Source of the DNA: Hyphomonadaceae bacterium
GTDB lineage: Bacteria > Pseudomonadota > Alphaproteobacteria > Caulobacterales > Aquidulcibacteraceae
Assembly (NCBI GenBank): GCA_016791385.1
Contig: JAEUMR010000086.1
Location: 1 to 47,798 of the forward strand
Direction of reading: 5' to 3'
DNA: 47,798 nucleotides
A program made the position numbers and the translations under genes. Position 1 is the first letter of the stretch, and the number at the start of each line of letters is the position of its first letter. This document shows positions 8,967-16,940 of this stretch, in pieces. The notes beneath the pieces are model-generated. The model made no database searches. It saw nothing but the letters and a program-made list of their open reading frames with translations, and had not been told where the DNA came from.

Positions 8967-8981
8967 TGCGAGTCATTTGCA
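8967..8981. promoter_or_regulatory. Candidate Fur box upstream of feoAB
   Basis: The 15-mer TGCGAGTCATTTGCA reads TGCAAATGACTCGCA on the other strand. This is a 7-1-7 inverted repeat with five of seven positions matching, close to proteobacterial Fur sites of the TGCAAATGATTCGCA type. Its position 36-50 nt upstream of the feoA ATG fits repression of ferrous iron uptake when iron is sufficient. The alphaproteobacterial alternatives Irr and Mur have different or overlapping site preferences, so the regulator is inferred. Confidence 0.5.
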
Positions 8982-9096
8982 TATGGGGCGCGGTGTCTCA
9001 GCTGCAAAATCCGGCAGCGCCCGGGCTGGCGGCTGAATGGGCGCCCGGCTTGACGCGCAGTCCCAGCGCATCGCACATGCCCGCGGCGACTATTGG

Positions 9097-9169
9097 GGGC
9101 CCGTAGCTCAATGGTTAGAGCCGGCCGCTCATAACGGTCTGGTTACAGGTTCGAGTCCTGTCGGGCCTA
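9097..9169 (+). tRNA. tRNA with CAT anticodon (probably tRNA-Ile2, else tRNA-Met)
   Basis: A full cloverleaf can be drawn. The acceptor GGGCCCG (9097-9103) pairs with CGGGCCT (9162-9168) with one G-U pair. The D stem is GCTC/GAGC and the anticodon stem is GGCCG/CGGTC. The loop CTCATAA has anticodon CAT, and the T stem is ACAGG/CCTGT around TTCGAGT. The discriminator is A at 9169, and CCA is not encoded directly after it. CAT can be elongator Met or Ile2 (lysidine at C34). The C4-G69 and C5-G68 acceptor pairs resemble the TilS-recognised Ile2 type rather than Met, so I favour Ile2. A TTGACG hexamer at 9050-9055 may be its -35 element. Confidence 0.93.
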
Positions 9170-9227
9170 CGCCACCAAATCTTTTCGGAAGGGCGCCCCT
9201 GAGGCAGCCGCCGCGTTAAGATGCGGG

Positions 9228-10463
9228 ATGTCCGAGCTCTATGATGTGATCGTCATCGGCGCCGGCGCGGCAGGCATTGGCGCGGGCCGCAAGCTGCGCG
9301 AGGCCGGCGCACGCTTCGTCATCTTGGAGGCGCGCGAGCGCATCGGCGGGCGGGCGCAAACCTTGGCCGTTGACGACACCCCGCTCGATCTTGGTTGCGG
9401 CTGGCTGCATTCGGCCGAGCACAATGTGCTTGCCGCCATGGCTGAGGCATCGGGCTTTAACGTCGATCGCAGCGAAGCGCCGTGGCAGAAGCAAACCGCA
9501 GCGCACGGCATGAGCGGCGAAGAACAAGCCGCCTTTGGCCGCGCCTTCGGTGCGTTCGAGCAGCGCATCGGCGAGGAAGCCGAGCAGGATGGCGTGCGCG
9601 CGGCGAGCGCCTATCTCGATCCGGGCGGGCGCTGGAATGCGCTGATCGATGCGGTGTTCTCTTACATCAGCGGCGCCGCGCTTGATCAGATCGATGCGCG
9701 CGATTATGCGCGCTACGAAGACACCGGCAAGAATTGGCGCGTGCGCGAGGGCTATGGCGCGCTGATCGCCGCGCTTGGCGCGGGCTTGCCGGTCGAACTG
9801 GGGGTCAAAGTCGACGCGATTGATGTTGGCGGCGCGCATGTGCGCGTGCGCAGCGCGCGCGGCGCCGCCGAAGCGCGCGCGGCGATCATTGCACTGCCCA
9901 CCTCCGCCTACGCTCTGCTGCGCTTCACGCCCGATTTGCCGGAAAAGAAGCAAGCCGCCGAGGCGCTGCCGCTGGGCTATGCCGAAAAGGTGCATTTCGC
10001 TCTGGCCGAGCCGGAGGAGTTTTCCGCCGACGGCCATCTCTTCGCGCGCACCGATGCCGCGGACACCGGCTCATATCATTTGCGTCCGTTGGGGCGGGCG
10101 CGGATCGAAGCTTATTTTGGCGGCGCGCTGGCGCATGGCCTGGCTGAGGCGGGTGTGGCGGCGATGGCGGATTTCGCCAAGCAGGAGCTTGCGAGCCTGC
10201 TCGGCTCTTCGTTTCCAGCGCGGCTGACGACACTCGCGTCAACCGCCTGGGCGCGCGATCCCTACGCACGCGGTTCTTATTCCTACGCAAAGCCGGGTTG
10301 CGCTGAAGCGCGTGCAGCCTTGGCGGCGCCAGTGGGCAATCTCTTCTTTGCAGGCGAAGCCTGTTCGCGTGCGCGCTATTCCACTGCGCACGGCGCTTAT
10401 GAGACGGGCGTTGAGGCTGCGGAAAAGGCGCTGGCTCAGCTCTCGCCGTCGCCGCGCGCGTAA
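9228..10463 (+). CDS. FAD-dependent amine oxidase (flavin monoamine oxidase family)
   Basis: This is a flavoprotein oxidase acting on an unknown amine. The N-terminal Rossmann dinucleotide site is IVIGAGAAGIGAG (residues 8-20), followed by VILEARERIGGRAQT, the classic ADP-ribose/GG-doublet region of monoamine oxidases. The C-terminal FAD contact is FFAGEACSRARYSTAHGAYETG (about 376-397). At 411 residues with no signal peptide it is a compact cytosolic member. Substrate cannot be read from sequence. Its last 28 nt overlap, antisense, the 3' end of the TIR gene. It begins about 60 nt after the tRNA and has its own ATG start, MSELYDVIVIG. Confidence 0.9.
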   Translation: MSELYDVIVIGAGAAGIGAGRKLREAGARFVILEARERIGGRAQTLAVDDTPLDLGCGWLHSAEHNVLAAMAEASGFNVDRSEAPWQKQTAAHGMSGEEQAAFGRAFGAFEQRIGEEAEQDGVRAASAYLDPGGRWNALIDAVFSYISGAALDQIDARDYARYEDTGKNWRVREGYGALIAALGAGLPVELGVKVDAIDVGGAHVRVRSARGAAEARAAIIALPTSAYALLRFTPDLPEKKQAAEALPLGYAEKVHFALAEPEEFSADGHLFARTDAADTGSYHLRPLGRARIEAYFGGALAHGLAEAGVAAMADFAKQELASLLGSSFPARLTTLASTAWARDPYARGSYSYAKPGCAEARAALAAPVGNLFFAGEACSRARYSTAHGAYETGVEAAEKALAQLSPSPRA

Positions 10464-12232
10464 CCGACGATCGCGGCGCGGACGAAATCGTCGAAATTGA
10501 TTTCATCAAGGCTGGCCGGGTGCTTCGCCCAGGGCGGGCCGTCGAGCATCTGCACCGTTATCTCCGGCGTCTTGCCCTTGCTGCGCTTGTTCTTCGTCAG
10601 CGCGTATTGCGCTTCCTTTTCCACCCATTCGGACGCGGAGGCGGCCTTCGACCAGCACAGGTGGAACAGATCGGCGCGGTCGATTTCCGTGCGCAAGCGC
10701 GGATGCCATTGCTCGCCGGACTTGAGCGAGGTGCGATCCCAGAAGTGCGGCACGCCCGCACGCTCGTACGCGGTGGCGATCACCGCCACGGTTTCGCGGT
10801 CGTGGCTCGAATAGGAAAGGAAGACGCGCTTGTGCCGCTTGAGTCGCACGCGCTCTTCTGAGGCAGGCTTCTTCGCTGGCCCCGAGATTTTGCGCGTGAA
10901 GGCGACAACGCCGATCTGCGCATCGTCCACGAACACGCGGGCGAGAAACACTGCCTGCTTGGCGCCGTCTTCGGCTTCCACCGAGAAGTTGAAATCGATC
11001 GGCTCGCCGGTCCAGGTGCGCCGCTGCAGCGCGCCGTCACAGGTTGCGCCGCGTACATCGAGGGCAACACCAATGCTGGCGCCAAGCGCGACATCGCCGA
11101 TGCGCATGCCTTGCGGGGCCGCATCGGTGCGCGGGTCGATCTTCTTGGCCGCCTTGATCACGGCGGCGAGATCCTTGGGCTGGTGCACGACGAGACGCAC
11201 CAATTCCGGCGTGCCACGGCGCAGCTTCTTTGGCGCAAACGCTGTTGCGTCTGCTGGCGCTGTCGTTGCCGCCGCGCCGTCCATGCGTGCGGTCTCGGCG
11301 CTCCTCTTGGCCGGCGCTTGCGGCGGCGCTGCAGGCGCGGGTGCTGAAGCAGGCGGCGCAGGCATCGGCGCGGGCATGGGAACGGGCGCCGCTGGAGCGG
11401 GCGCTGCAGGGGGCGGCTCTGCGTGCGGCGGTTCTGACGGCGGCGCAGCCGTCGCCGCTTCGCTTTGGCGCTGCAGGGCGGAGGGTATGTCCAGCGTGTC
11501 TTCTGACGGCGCCTGTTCTGATGCAGCAGCGCCGCCGTCGCCGCCGTCGCGCTTGGCGAAGAAGCTATCGTCCGGCGCTGGTGCATCCGTGACGGCTTGA
11601 TCTTGCGCGGGCGGGGCGGCCGGTTCTTCTGCCGCCGCCGGTTCGTCCACGCTTTCAGCAGCGCTCAAGTCTTCTTGCGCGTGTTCTTCCGCAGGCGGCT
11701 CAGGCGCGCGCGGCGTTTCTGTTTCCGGCTCTTGTTGCGGCGGCGCTTCCTCGTGTGGTTCAGCGCCGACGGGCGCCGGCTCGGCTTGGTGCTCGGCGGG
11801 GGCCGGTTCAGGCGGCGCGGGCTGAGATTCAGGTGGCGCCGGCGGTGCGGGCTGAGCCTCGGCTGGCGCGGGCGCTTCCGCCTGGCGTCGGCGCGTGATC
11901 TCGGCGACGCGTGCGCGCGCCTCATCAAGGTTCATCGCTGGCCATTGCGCCGGCAGATACGAGAATGTCGCACGCACCTCGGCGCTGGAGACGATCAGTT
12001 GCGCGGCGCCGAGCTTTTGCGGCAGCGCTTGCATCAGCGCAACGAAGCGCGGATCGGCGGCGGCGGCTTCGGTGAGCAGGATGCCGACATTCGCCGCATT
12101 GGCGAGTGCGGTGGCCGCCGCATCGACATCGCCAACCGCATCGACCGTGATCAGATCAAGCCCGAATCCGTCGGCGATCTCGCGTCCCGTTTCGACGTCG
12201 GCCGCAGCAACGACGACATAGCCGTTCGACAT
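10436..12232 (-). CDS. TIR-domain protein with Pro/Ala-rich linker and beta-sandwich domain
   Basis: It has four parts. Residues 1-115 form an alpha/beta domain I cannot name (GYVVVAAADVETGREIA ... QLIVSS). Residues 116-335 are a low-complexity Pro/Ala/Glu linker. Residues about 340-450 are a beta-rich domain with the RTWTGEPIDFNFSVEAE and QIGVVAFTRKI strands seen in front of TIR domains in other bacterial proteins. Residues about 467-590 are a TIR domain: RVFLSYSSHDRE (469-480), HFWDRTSLKSGEQW, and ASEWVEKEAQ with Glu540 at the position of the catalytic glutamate of NAD-cleaving TIRs. It may be an NADase or signalling effector, as in anti-phage defence. No recognised defence partner is adjacent, so the role is inference. 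There is no signal peptide or membrane segment. Confidence 0.87.
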   Translation of the reverse strand: MSNGYVVVAAADVETGREIADGFGLDLITVDAVGDVDAAATALANAANVGILLTEAAAADPRFVALMQALPQKLGAAQLIVSSAEVRATFSYLPAQWPAMNLDEARARVAEITRRRQAEAPAPAEAQPAPPAPPESQPAPPEPAPAEHQAEPAPVGAEPHEEAPPQQEPETETPRAPEPPAEEHAQEDLSAAESVDEPAAAEEPAAPPAQDQAVTDAPAPDDSFFAKRDGGDGGAAASEQAPSEDTLDIPSALQRQSEAATAAPPSEPPHAEPPPAAPAPAAPVPMPAPMPAPPASAPAPAAPPQAPAKRSAETARMDGAAATTAPADATAFAPKKLRRGTPELVRLVVHQPKDLAAVIKAAKKIDPRTDAAPQGMRIGDVALGASIGVALDVRGATCDGALQRRTWTGEPIDFNFSVEAEDGAKQAVFLARVFVDDAQIGVVAFTRKISGPAKKPASEERVRLKRHKRVFLSYSSHDRETVAVIATAYERAGVPHFWDRTSLKSGEQWHPRLRTEIDRADLFHLCWSKAASASEWVEKEAQYALTKNKRSKGKTPEITVQMLDGPPWAKHPASLDEINFDDFVRAAIVGYARGDGES

Positions 12233-12341
12233 GGACGTTCCCCCTGCTTCGCGCTCGTGTGTAGGCCCTGGCCAGCGCCCGCCGCAAGGCTGTGCGCCCG
12301 GCAGGGATTGATGCTAAGCAGTCTCAAACAGGAGATGCCCG

Positions 12342-12656
12342 ATGCGCGCCGCCGCTTTGCTTGCCGCAGCTTTCACCCTCGCCGCGTGCCAGACGCCATG
12401 CCCCTCGCCAAGCACGGGGCCCGTGACGACAACGTTTCGGTGTGAGGATGGCTCCGACCTTCACGTGACTTTCACATCCTCGCCGGACACCGCTGCGGTT
12501 GTGCAAGAGGGCTTTGCGCCGATCAGCCTGCCGTCGCGGATCAGCGGCTCGTCCTATCGCTACGCGGCCGACGGCGCGGAGTTGCAGCGGCGCGGCGGCA
12601 TTGTCCGTTGGACGCGGCCGGGCGCAGCCGAGACGCTGTGCCGCCGCGTTCAATAG
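12342..12656 (+). CDS. MliC/PliC-like lysozyme-inhibitor lipoprotein
   Basis: This is a 104-residue lipoprotein: MRAAALLAAAFTLAAC gives lipobox LAAC with Cys16. The mature part has the MliC-type layout: an early FRCEDGSDLHVTF strand, LPSRISGSSYRYAADGAELQRRGG in the middle (the SGxxY motif of the family), and a closing Cys near the C-terminus that can bond with the RCEDG cysteine. Known members inhibit c-type lysozyme at the cell envelope. GGAG at 12331-12334 sits 7 nt before the ATG. The second MliC motif is less clear, so the function is likely rather than certain. It is divergent from the TIR gene. Confidence 0.72.
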   Translation: MRAAALLAAAFTLAACQTPCPSPSTGPVTTTFRCEDGSDLHVTFTSSPDTAAVVQEGFAPISLPSRISGSSYRYAADGAELQRRGGIVRWTRPGAAETLCRRVQ

Positions 12657-12747
12657 ATGGGCGGCGCAATCATTTGGTGCTAAGCGAGAGCGTCCGGGTA
12701 CGCGCGGCGCGAGGGCAGCGCGCGCGAACATGAACGGGAGTGTCACA

Positions 12748-13263
12748 ATGAAACTGAAGCTTATGAGCGCTGTGTTTGCCGCGGCGCTGGCGTTGTCGGC
12801 GTGCGAAACCACGGGCGGCTATAATGGCGGCGGCGGTTATGGCGCGCCGCGCACGCAATTGTCGCAATGCATGCGCAATGCGCTGATCGGCGCTGGCGTC
12901 GGCGCCGTGATCGGCGCAACGCAAGGCCCGCGCGAAAACCGCGCCGAGAACGCGGCGATTGGCGCGGCTGTCGGCGGCGCGGCCACGTACGGCGTGTGCA
13001 GATGGCTCTCCGCGCGTGAGCAGCAGCGCGTCGAGAACGCGTATTATCAATCGCTCAATTCCGGCCGGCCGGTTAGCGACAATTGGCAATCCGATCAGGG
13101 CGGCTCGCGTTCGCTCGCAGTGTCGCAACCTTCATCCGCGCCCGGCTACGGCCCCGAATGCCGGCGCGTGAACGCCACCATCAGCGACCCGCAATATGGC
13201 AACCAGCAGCTCCCGGCAGAAACCTTCTGCCGCACGCCCAGCGGCACCTGGGTTCCGGCGTAA
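12748..13263 (+). CDS. Glycine-zipper surface-antigen-like lipoprotein
   Basis: This is a 171-residue lipoprotein: MKLKLMSAVFAAALALSAC gives lipobox LSAC (Cys19). A Gly/Tyr-rich stretch follows, then a glycine-zipper hairpin ALIGAGVGAVIGA ... AAIGAAVGGAATYG resembling the 17-kDa surface antigen family. The C-terminal domain has CRRVNATI and ETFCRTPSGTW, with Cys residues likely to pair. I chose the ATG at 12748 because GGGAG at 12736-12740 precedes it by 7 nt and it gives a proper leader; the in-frame ATG at 12730 would put charged residues before it. It is probably an outer-membrane or periplasmic structural protein of unknown role. A strong terminator follows at 13286. Confidence 0.8.
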   Translation: MKLKLMSAVFAAALALSACETTGGYNGGGGYGAPRTQLSQCMRNALIGAGVGAVIGATQGPRENRAENAAIGAAVGGAATYGVCRWLSAREQQRVENAYYQSLNSGRPVSDNWQSDQGGSRSLAVSQPSSAPGYGPECRRVNATISDPQYGNQQLPAETFCRTPSGTWVPA

Positions 13264-13285
13264 GGGTTCGAATTGATTGACGCGG

Positions 13286-13317
13286 AAGGGGCGGACGCCG
13301 AGCGTCCGCCCCTTTTT
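13286..13317 (+). terminator. Rho-independent terminator
   Basis: AAGGGGCGGACG (13286-13297) pairs with CGTCCGCCCCTT (13303-13314) over a CCGAG loop, and a run of T follows to 13317. The 12-bp GC-rich stem plus T-tract is a textbook intrinsic terminator for the glycine-zipper lipoprotein gene. Confidence 0.9.
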
Positions 13318-13416
13318 CGTCGCGTGCGCTGCGATTGCCGGCGCGTTGCTCTTCATCCCTCACATCGCACTTGATTTCGACGCTAGGTTGTCTTTTCCTC
13401 TGCCGGGGGGAAGATC

Positions 13417-15387
13417 ATGCGAATTCTGACGGCGCTCGTATTGTGGCTGCTGGCATTGCCCGCAGCTGCGCAGACACTGCCGGCTGAGGTGTTCGGCCGC
13501 TTGCCTGATGTTCAGGACGTTTCGATTTCGCCGGACGGGCGGCGTATCGCGCTCGCGCGCAACAGCCTGTCAGCCGGCGGCGCCGTCTTCATCATGGATC
13601 TCGACAACCCGGCGGGACAAACGGGCTATCGCGTCGGCGCTGAGACAAATTTGCGCGACGTGCGGTGGATCGACGGCACGCATGTCAGCTATCTGCTGAA
13701 CCAGACGATGCGTCCAGATCAGGTGTTGCCGCCGGGATTTCACTTCTCCGGCCGGCCGCGTCGCGTTGATTACTGGCGCCACGGCGTCATCAATACCGCC
13801 ACCGGCGAAGCCCGCACTCTCGTGGCCAATACCGAGGAGCCGTGGGCCGACACCAGCTCCAACCTGATTGCGCCGATCGCCGGTGATGATGGTTATGCCC
13901 GCATGATTGGGCTCAGCGCCGACATTCAATCGGCCAACGCTGTGATTTATCGCGTCAGCCTCGACACCGCGCGCACGCGCAACTTCTGGCCCGCGGGCAC
14001 CAATCACGACACGGTCGATTTCGTGCTCGACGGCCGTGGGGAATCGATCGCGCGGATCGACACGGACCGCGCGACCAATCGCTGGCGTCTGTTCGTTTAT
14101 GACGGCACCACCCCGCGCCTGTTGATGGAGGATGTGTCAGAGTACGGACAGCCCATCGACATCGATGGCTTGTTGCCCGACGGACGCTTGGTGGCGCAGC
14201 GTGATGACGAGGCCGGATTTTCTGGTCTTTACGCGATCGATCGGCAGAGCGGTGCGGTCGAGCCGCTGTTCCGGCGCGACAATGCAGATGTCAGCAATGC
14301 GATCAACGATCCCTGGACGCGCGAAGTAGTCGGCGTGTCGTGGATGGAAGTGGAAGCACGCACGCAATACTTCCAGCCTGACCTGGAGGCCGCGCGTCAA
14401 GCCTTGGAAGCACGAACGCAGGGCGCGGCGGCCAGCATTCTGACGTGGTCGCAAGATCGCACGCGTTTCATCGTCTATATTGAGCAGGGGCTCGATGGTG
14501 GCGCGTATTTTCTGTTTGAGCCGTCGACGAACGCGCTGCGCTTCATCGGCGCGCGCTATCCCGATCTCGTCCAAGCCCAGGTCGGCCAGCGTCAATCGAT
14601 TACCTACCGGGCGCGCGACGGTACGCGCATTCCCGCGTACCTGACGCTCCCGAACGTGGCTGAGGCGCACAATCTGCCGTTGGTGCTGCTCGTGCATGGC
14701 GGTCCGCACAATACGCGCGATACGATGGATTTCGATTGGTGGGCGGCGTTCTTGGCTTCGCGCGGGTACGCGGTGCTGCAGCCGAACTATCGAGGCTCGG
14801 GTGGCTACGGCAAGGCCTGGGAAGATGCGGGCCGTCGCCAATGGGGCGGCCTGATGCAGACTGACCTGGAGGACGGCGCCGCCGCCATTGTCCGCGCCGG
14901 CATCGCTGACCAAACACGCATGTGCATCGTCGGCGCTTCCTATGGCGGGTACGCAGCTCTTGCCGGCGCGACGCTGACGCCGGACCGCTATCGCTGCGCG
15001 GTCAGTGTGGCGGGGGTCTCTGACCTCATCAGCATGTTGAACGACACCATCAATCAGTCCGGCGGCGGCAACAGCTTCAGCGCCGATTGGTGGCGCGCCT
15101 CGATCGGCGACCGCTCCGAGGACCGCGCCGCCATTCGTGATGTGTCGCCGGCGAACCTGGCCGACCGCGTTCACATCCCGATTCTGCTGATGCACGGCAC
15201 CGAGGACACCGTGGTGCCGATGGAACAGTCGCGACGCATGCAGCGGGCGCTCACCGCGGCCGGCAAGGACGTCCGCTTCGTCGAGTTGCGCGGCGACGAC
15301 CATTGGCTTTCCGACGCGTCGACCCGCATCCAGATGCTGCAGGAGATGGATGCCTTCCTGCAGCAGAACCTGGCGCCGGCGCGCTAA
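13417..15387 (+). CDS. Exported S9 family peptidase (intact triad)
   Basis: This is a prolyl-oligopeptidase-type serine peptidase, probably cleaving dipeptides or acylated amino acids from peptides in the periplasm. The leader MRILTALVLWLLALPAAAQ ends in an AxA site at about residue 19. A beta-propeller region (SPDGRRIALARN onward) runs to about 385. The catalytic domain has NYRGSGGYGKAWEDAG (457-472), GASYGG with Ser508, HGTEDTVVP with Asp597, and GDDHWLS with His629. All triad residues are present, unlike the other S9 protein at 2349-4508. The ATG follows a GGGGGGAAGA ribosome binding site. Its stop overlaps the convergent S41-like gene by a few bases. Confidence 0.94.
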   Translation: MRILTALVLWLLALPAAAQTLPAEVFGRLPDVQDVSISPDGRRIALARNSLSAGGAVFIMDLDNPAGQTGYRVGAETNLRDVRWIDGTHVSYLLNQTMRPDQVLPPGFHFSGRPRRVDYWRHGVINTATGEARTLVANTEEPWADTSSNLIAPIAGDDGYARMIGLSADIQSANAVIYRVSLDTARTRNFWPAGTNHDTVDFVLDGRGESIARIDTDRATNRWRLFVYDGTTPRLLMEDVSEYGQPIDIDGLLPDGRLVAQRDDEAGFSGLYAIDRQSGAVEPLFRRDNADVSNAINDPWTREVVGVSWMEVEARTQYFQPDLEAARQALEARTQGAAASILTWSQDRTRFIVYIEQGLDGGAYFLFEPSTNALRFIGARYPDLVQAQVGQRQSITYRARDGTRIPAYLTLPNVAEAHNLPLVLLVHGGPHNTRDTMDFDWWAAFLASRGYAVLQPNYRGSGGYGKAWEDAGRRQWGGLMQTDLEDGAAAIVRAGIADQTRMCIVGASYGGYAALAGATLTPDRYRCAVSVAGVSDLISMLNDTINQSGGGNSFSADWWRASIGDRSEDRAAIRDVSPANLADRVHIPILLMHGTEDTVVPMEQSRRMQRALTAAGKDVRFVELRGDDHWLSDASTRIQMLQEMDAFLQQNLAPAR

Positions 15388-16820
15388 CCCAGCGCGAATT
15401 CCATCGCTGCGTCGCGTCCGGCAGCGATGTCTTGGCGCGTCAATGCGATTGCGATGTCGGGCGCGATGCCGGAATCGGGTCTCTCGTTTGGCGGGAAGCG
15501 GGCGATGAGCGGCAGATCTGCTTCCAGCCCCGATTGGGGCAAGCGGAGAAAGAAGAATGCTCCGCCATTGATGCCGCGCTGATTGCCCCCGGTCGGTTGG
15601 CCGATCAGCCGCCCCAGCCGGTTGCGCTTGATGCAACTCGCGAACTGAAACGTTGCTGATGAATTCTGCGCGTCGATCAGCACGTCGACCTGGCCGGGGA
15701 AGCGCGGCCCGCGCGGTTCGATCTGGTCAGCATCGGTCTCGCCGCGGAGATCGTAGAACCCGTCCGGACGAGCGATCGCATCCTCGCCCCAATCGCGGAA
15801 GGAGCGATCCCAAGTGTCGAGGTAGGCATTGAGCCGCTCCGGCGTTTGGCGGTAGCGGGTGCGCCGGGCATAGCCCTCGCGTGCAATCGGCGCATCGATC
15901 AGGTGCGCGGCGATCAAGTCACCGCAATCGTTGCCGCCTTCATTGCCGCGGATGTCGACAACCAGCTTGTCGACGCCGCGCGCTGTTATCTCCGCGAAGC
16001 CCGCGTCGAGGAATCCTCGCCAATCCCAGTCCGAATTGTAAAGCGCCCAGGTGGGCATGGTGAGAAGGGCGACGTGATCGCGCGGATAGGTGAGCGTCCA
16101 GGCCGGAGCCGCGCTGTCGGGCGCAGCGGCCAGGACTGAGCGCCGTGCGGCGAGGTCGATGGTGGCGGCTTCTAACGTCTCGGTGCGCGTCGATCCGGGC
16201 GGGCGCACGCGCAGGCGCACCGCCGCTCCGGGCCTGAAGACGAGCCCGTAGAACACATCGAAGGTCTCGTAACGATCATAGCCGCGGACTTCGAGCAGCG
16301 CGCGCCGCTTGGCGTCGTTGCTCCCGTCCGCGCGCGCATATGGAAGCAGAGCCTGCAAAATGCTGCCGCTTGATCGGCCATCGATGCTCAGCACTTCGGC
16401 CCCGCGCTCAAGGCGCGCATCGTTCGACTGATTGGCCAGCACGACGATGCTCTCGCCGATCCATGCGAAGTGGAACGGCAGCAGACGCCGATTGTCGAAC
16501 AGCTCGGCCTGAACCGCATCCGACTGGTTGTAGAAATTAGCGTAGGTGTGCCCGCACCTGATGGTAGCGAGAAAGCGCGACAGCGACAGGTAGGCTTCAG
16601 CCCGCGTCTGCGACCGCGCCCAGCGTCGCGAAAGCGCGTCAAAACGCGCCGCCATTTGGCGGGGGCTGTTATACCGGTAGAGCCCGGGATGCAGCGTCTC
16701 GCAGGCGTCGCGCAGAATGGCGATGTCGCCCGAGGCATCGGCCAAGTCCGAGGCCCAGCCGGCCGCCGGCGCCAGCGCCGCGGCGGATGCGCCCAAAAGC
16801 ACGTTTCTCCGCGACCACAT
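15384..16820 (-). CDS. Tat-exported S41-family peptidase-like protein
   Basis: The leader SRRNVLLGASAAALAPAAGWA has a twin-arginine motif and AxA-type cleavage, so export as a folded protein is predicted. The C-terminal half is S41-like (tail-specific/C-terminal processing peptidase): KLVVDIRGNEGGND (285-298), then VDVLIDAQNSSATFQFAS with the likely nucleophile Ser388, then RLIGQPTGGNQRGINGG. No PDZ domain is obvious, although RGAEVLSIDGRS resembles a PDZ carboxylate loop. The usual Lys/Glu partner residues cannot be assigned with certainty by eye, so activity is probable but unproven. It is convergent with the S9 peptidase gene. Confidence 0.83.
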   Translation of the reverse strand: MWSRRNVLLGASAAALAPAAGWASDLADASGDIAILRDACETLHPGLYRYNSPRQMAARFDALSRRWARSQTRAEAYLSLSRFLATIRCGHTYANFYNQSDAVQAELFDNRRLLPFHFAWIGESIVVLANQSNDARLERGAEVLSIDGRSSGSILQALLPYARADGSNDAKRRALLEVRGYDRYETFDVFYGLVFRPGAAVRLRVRPPGSTRTETLEAATIDLAARRSVLAAAPDSAAPAWTLTYPRDHVALLTMPTWALYNSDWDWRGFLDAGFAEITARGVDKLVVDIRGNEGGNDCGDLIAAHLIDAPIAREGYARRTRYRQTPERLNAYLDTWDRSFRDWGEDAIARPDGFYDLRGETDADQIEPRGPRFPGQVDVLIDAQNSSATFQFASCIKRNRLGRLIGQPTGGNQRGINGGAFFFLRLPQSGLEADLPLIARFPPNERPDSGIAPDIAIALTRQDIAAGRDAAMEFALG

Positions 16821-16940
16821 CGCACCGCTCCCGCGTCAACGGAGTGGTTACGGCCTTGACGCGGCGCCGGATCGCTCGACGGGGGCGGATCGCATCGCTA
16901 TATCCGCGCTTCGATTTCCTGACAGAACGGATCACGACCC

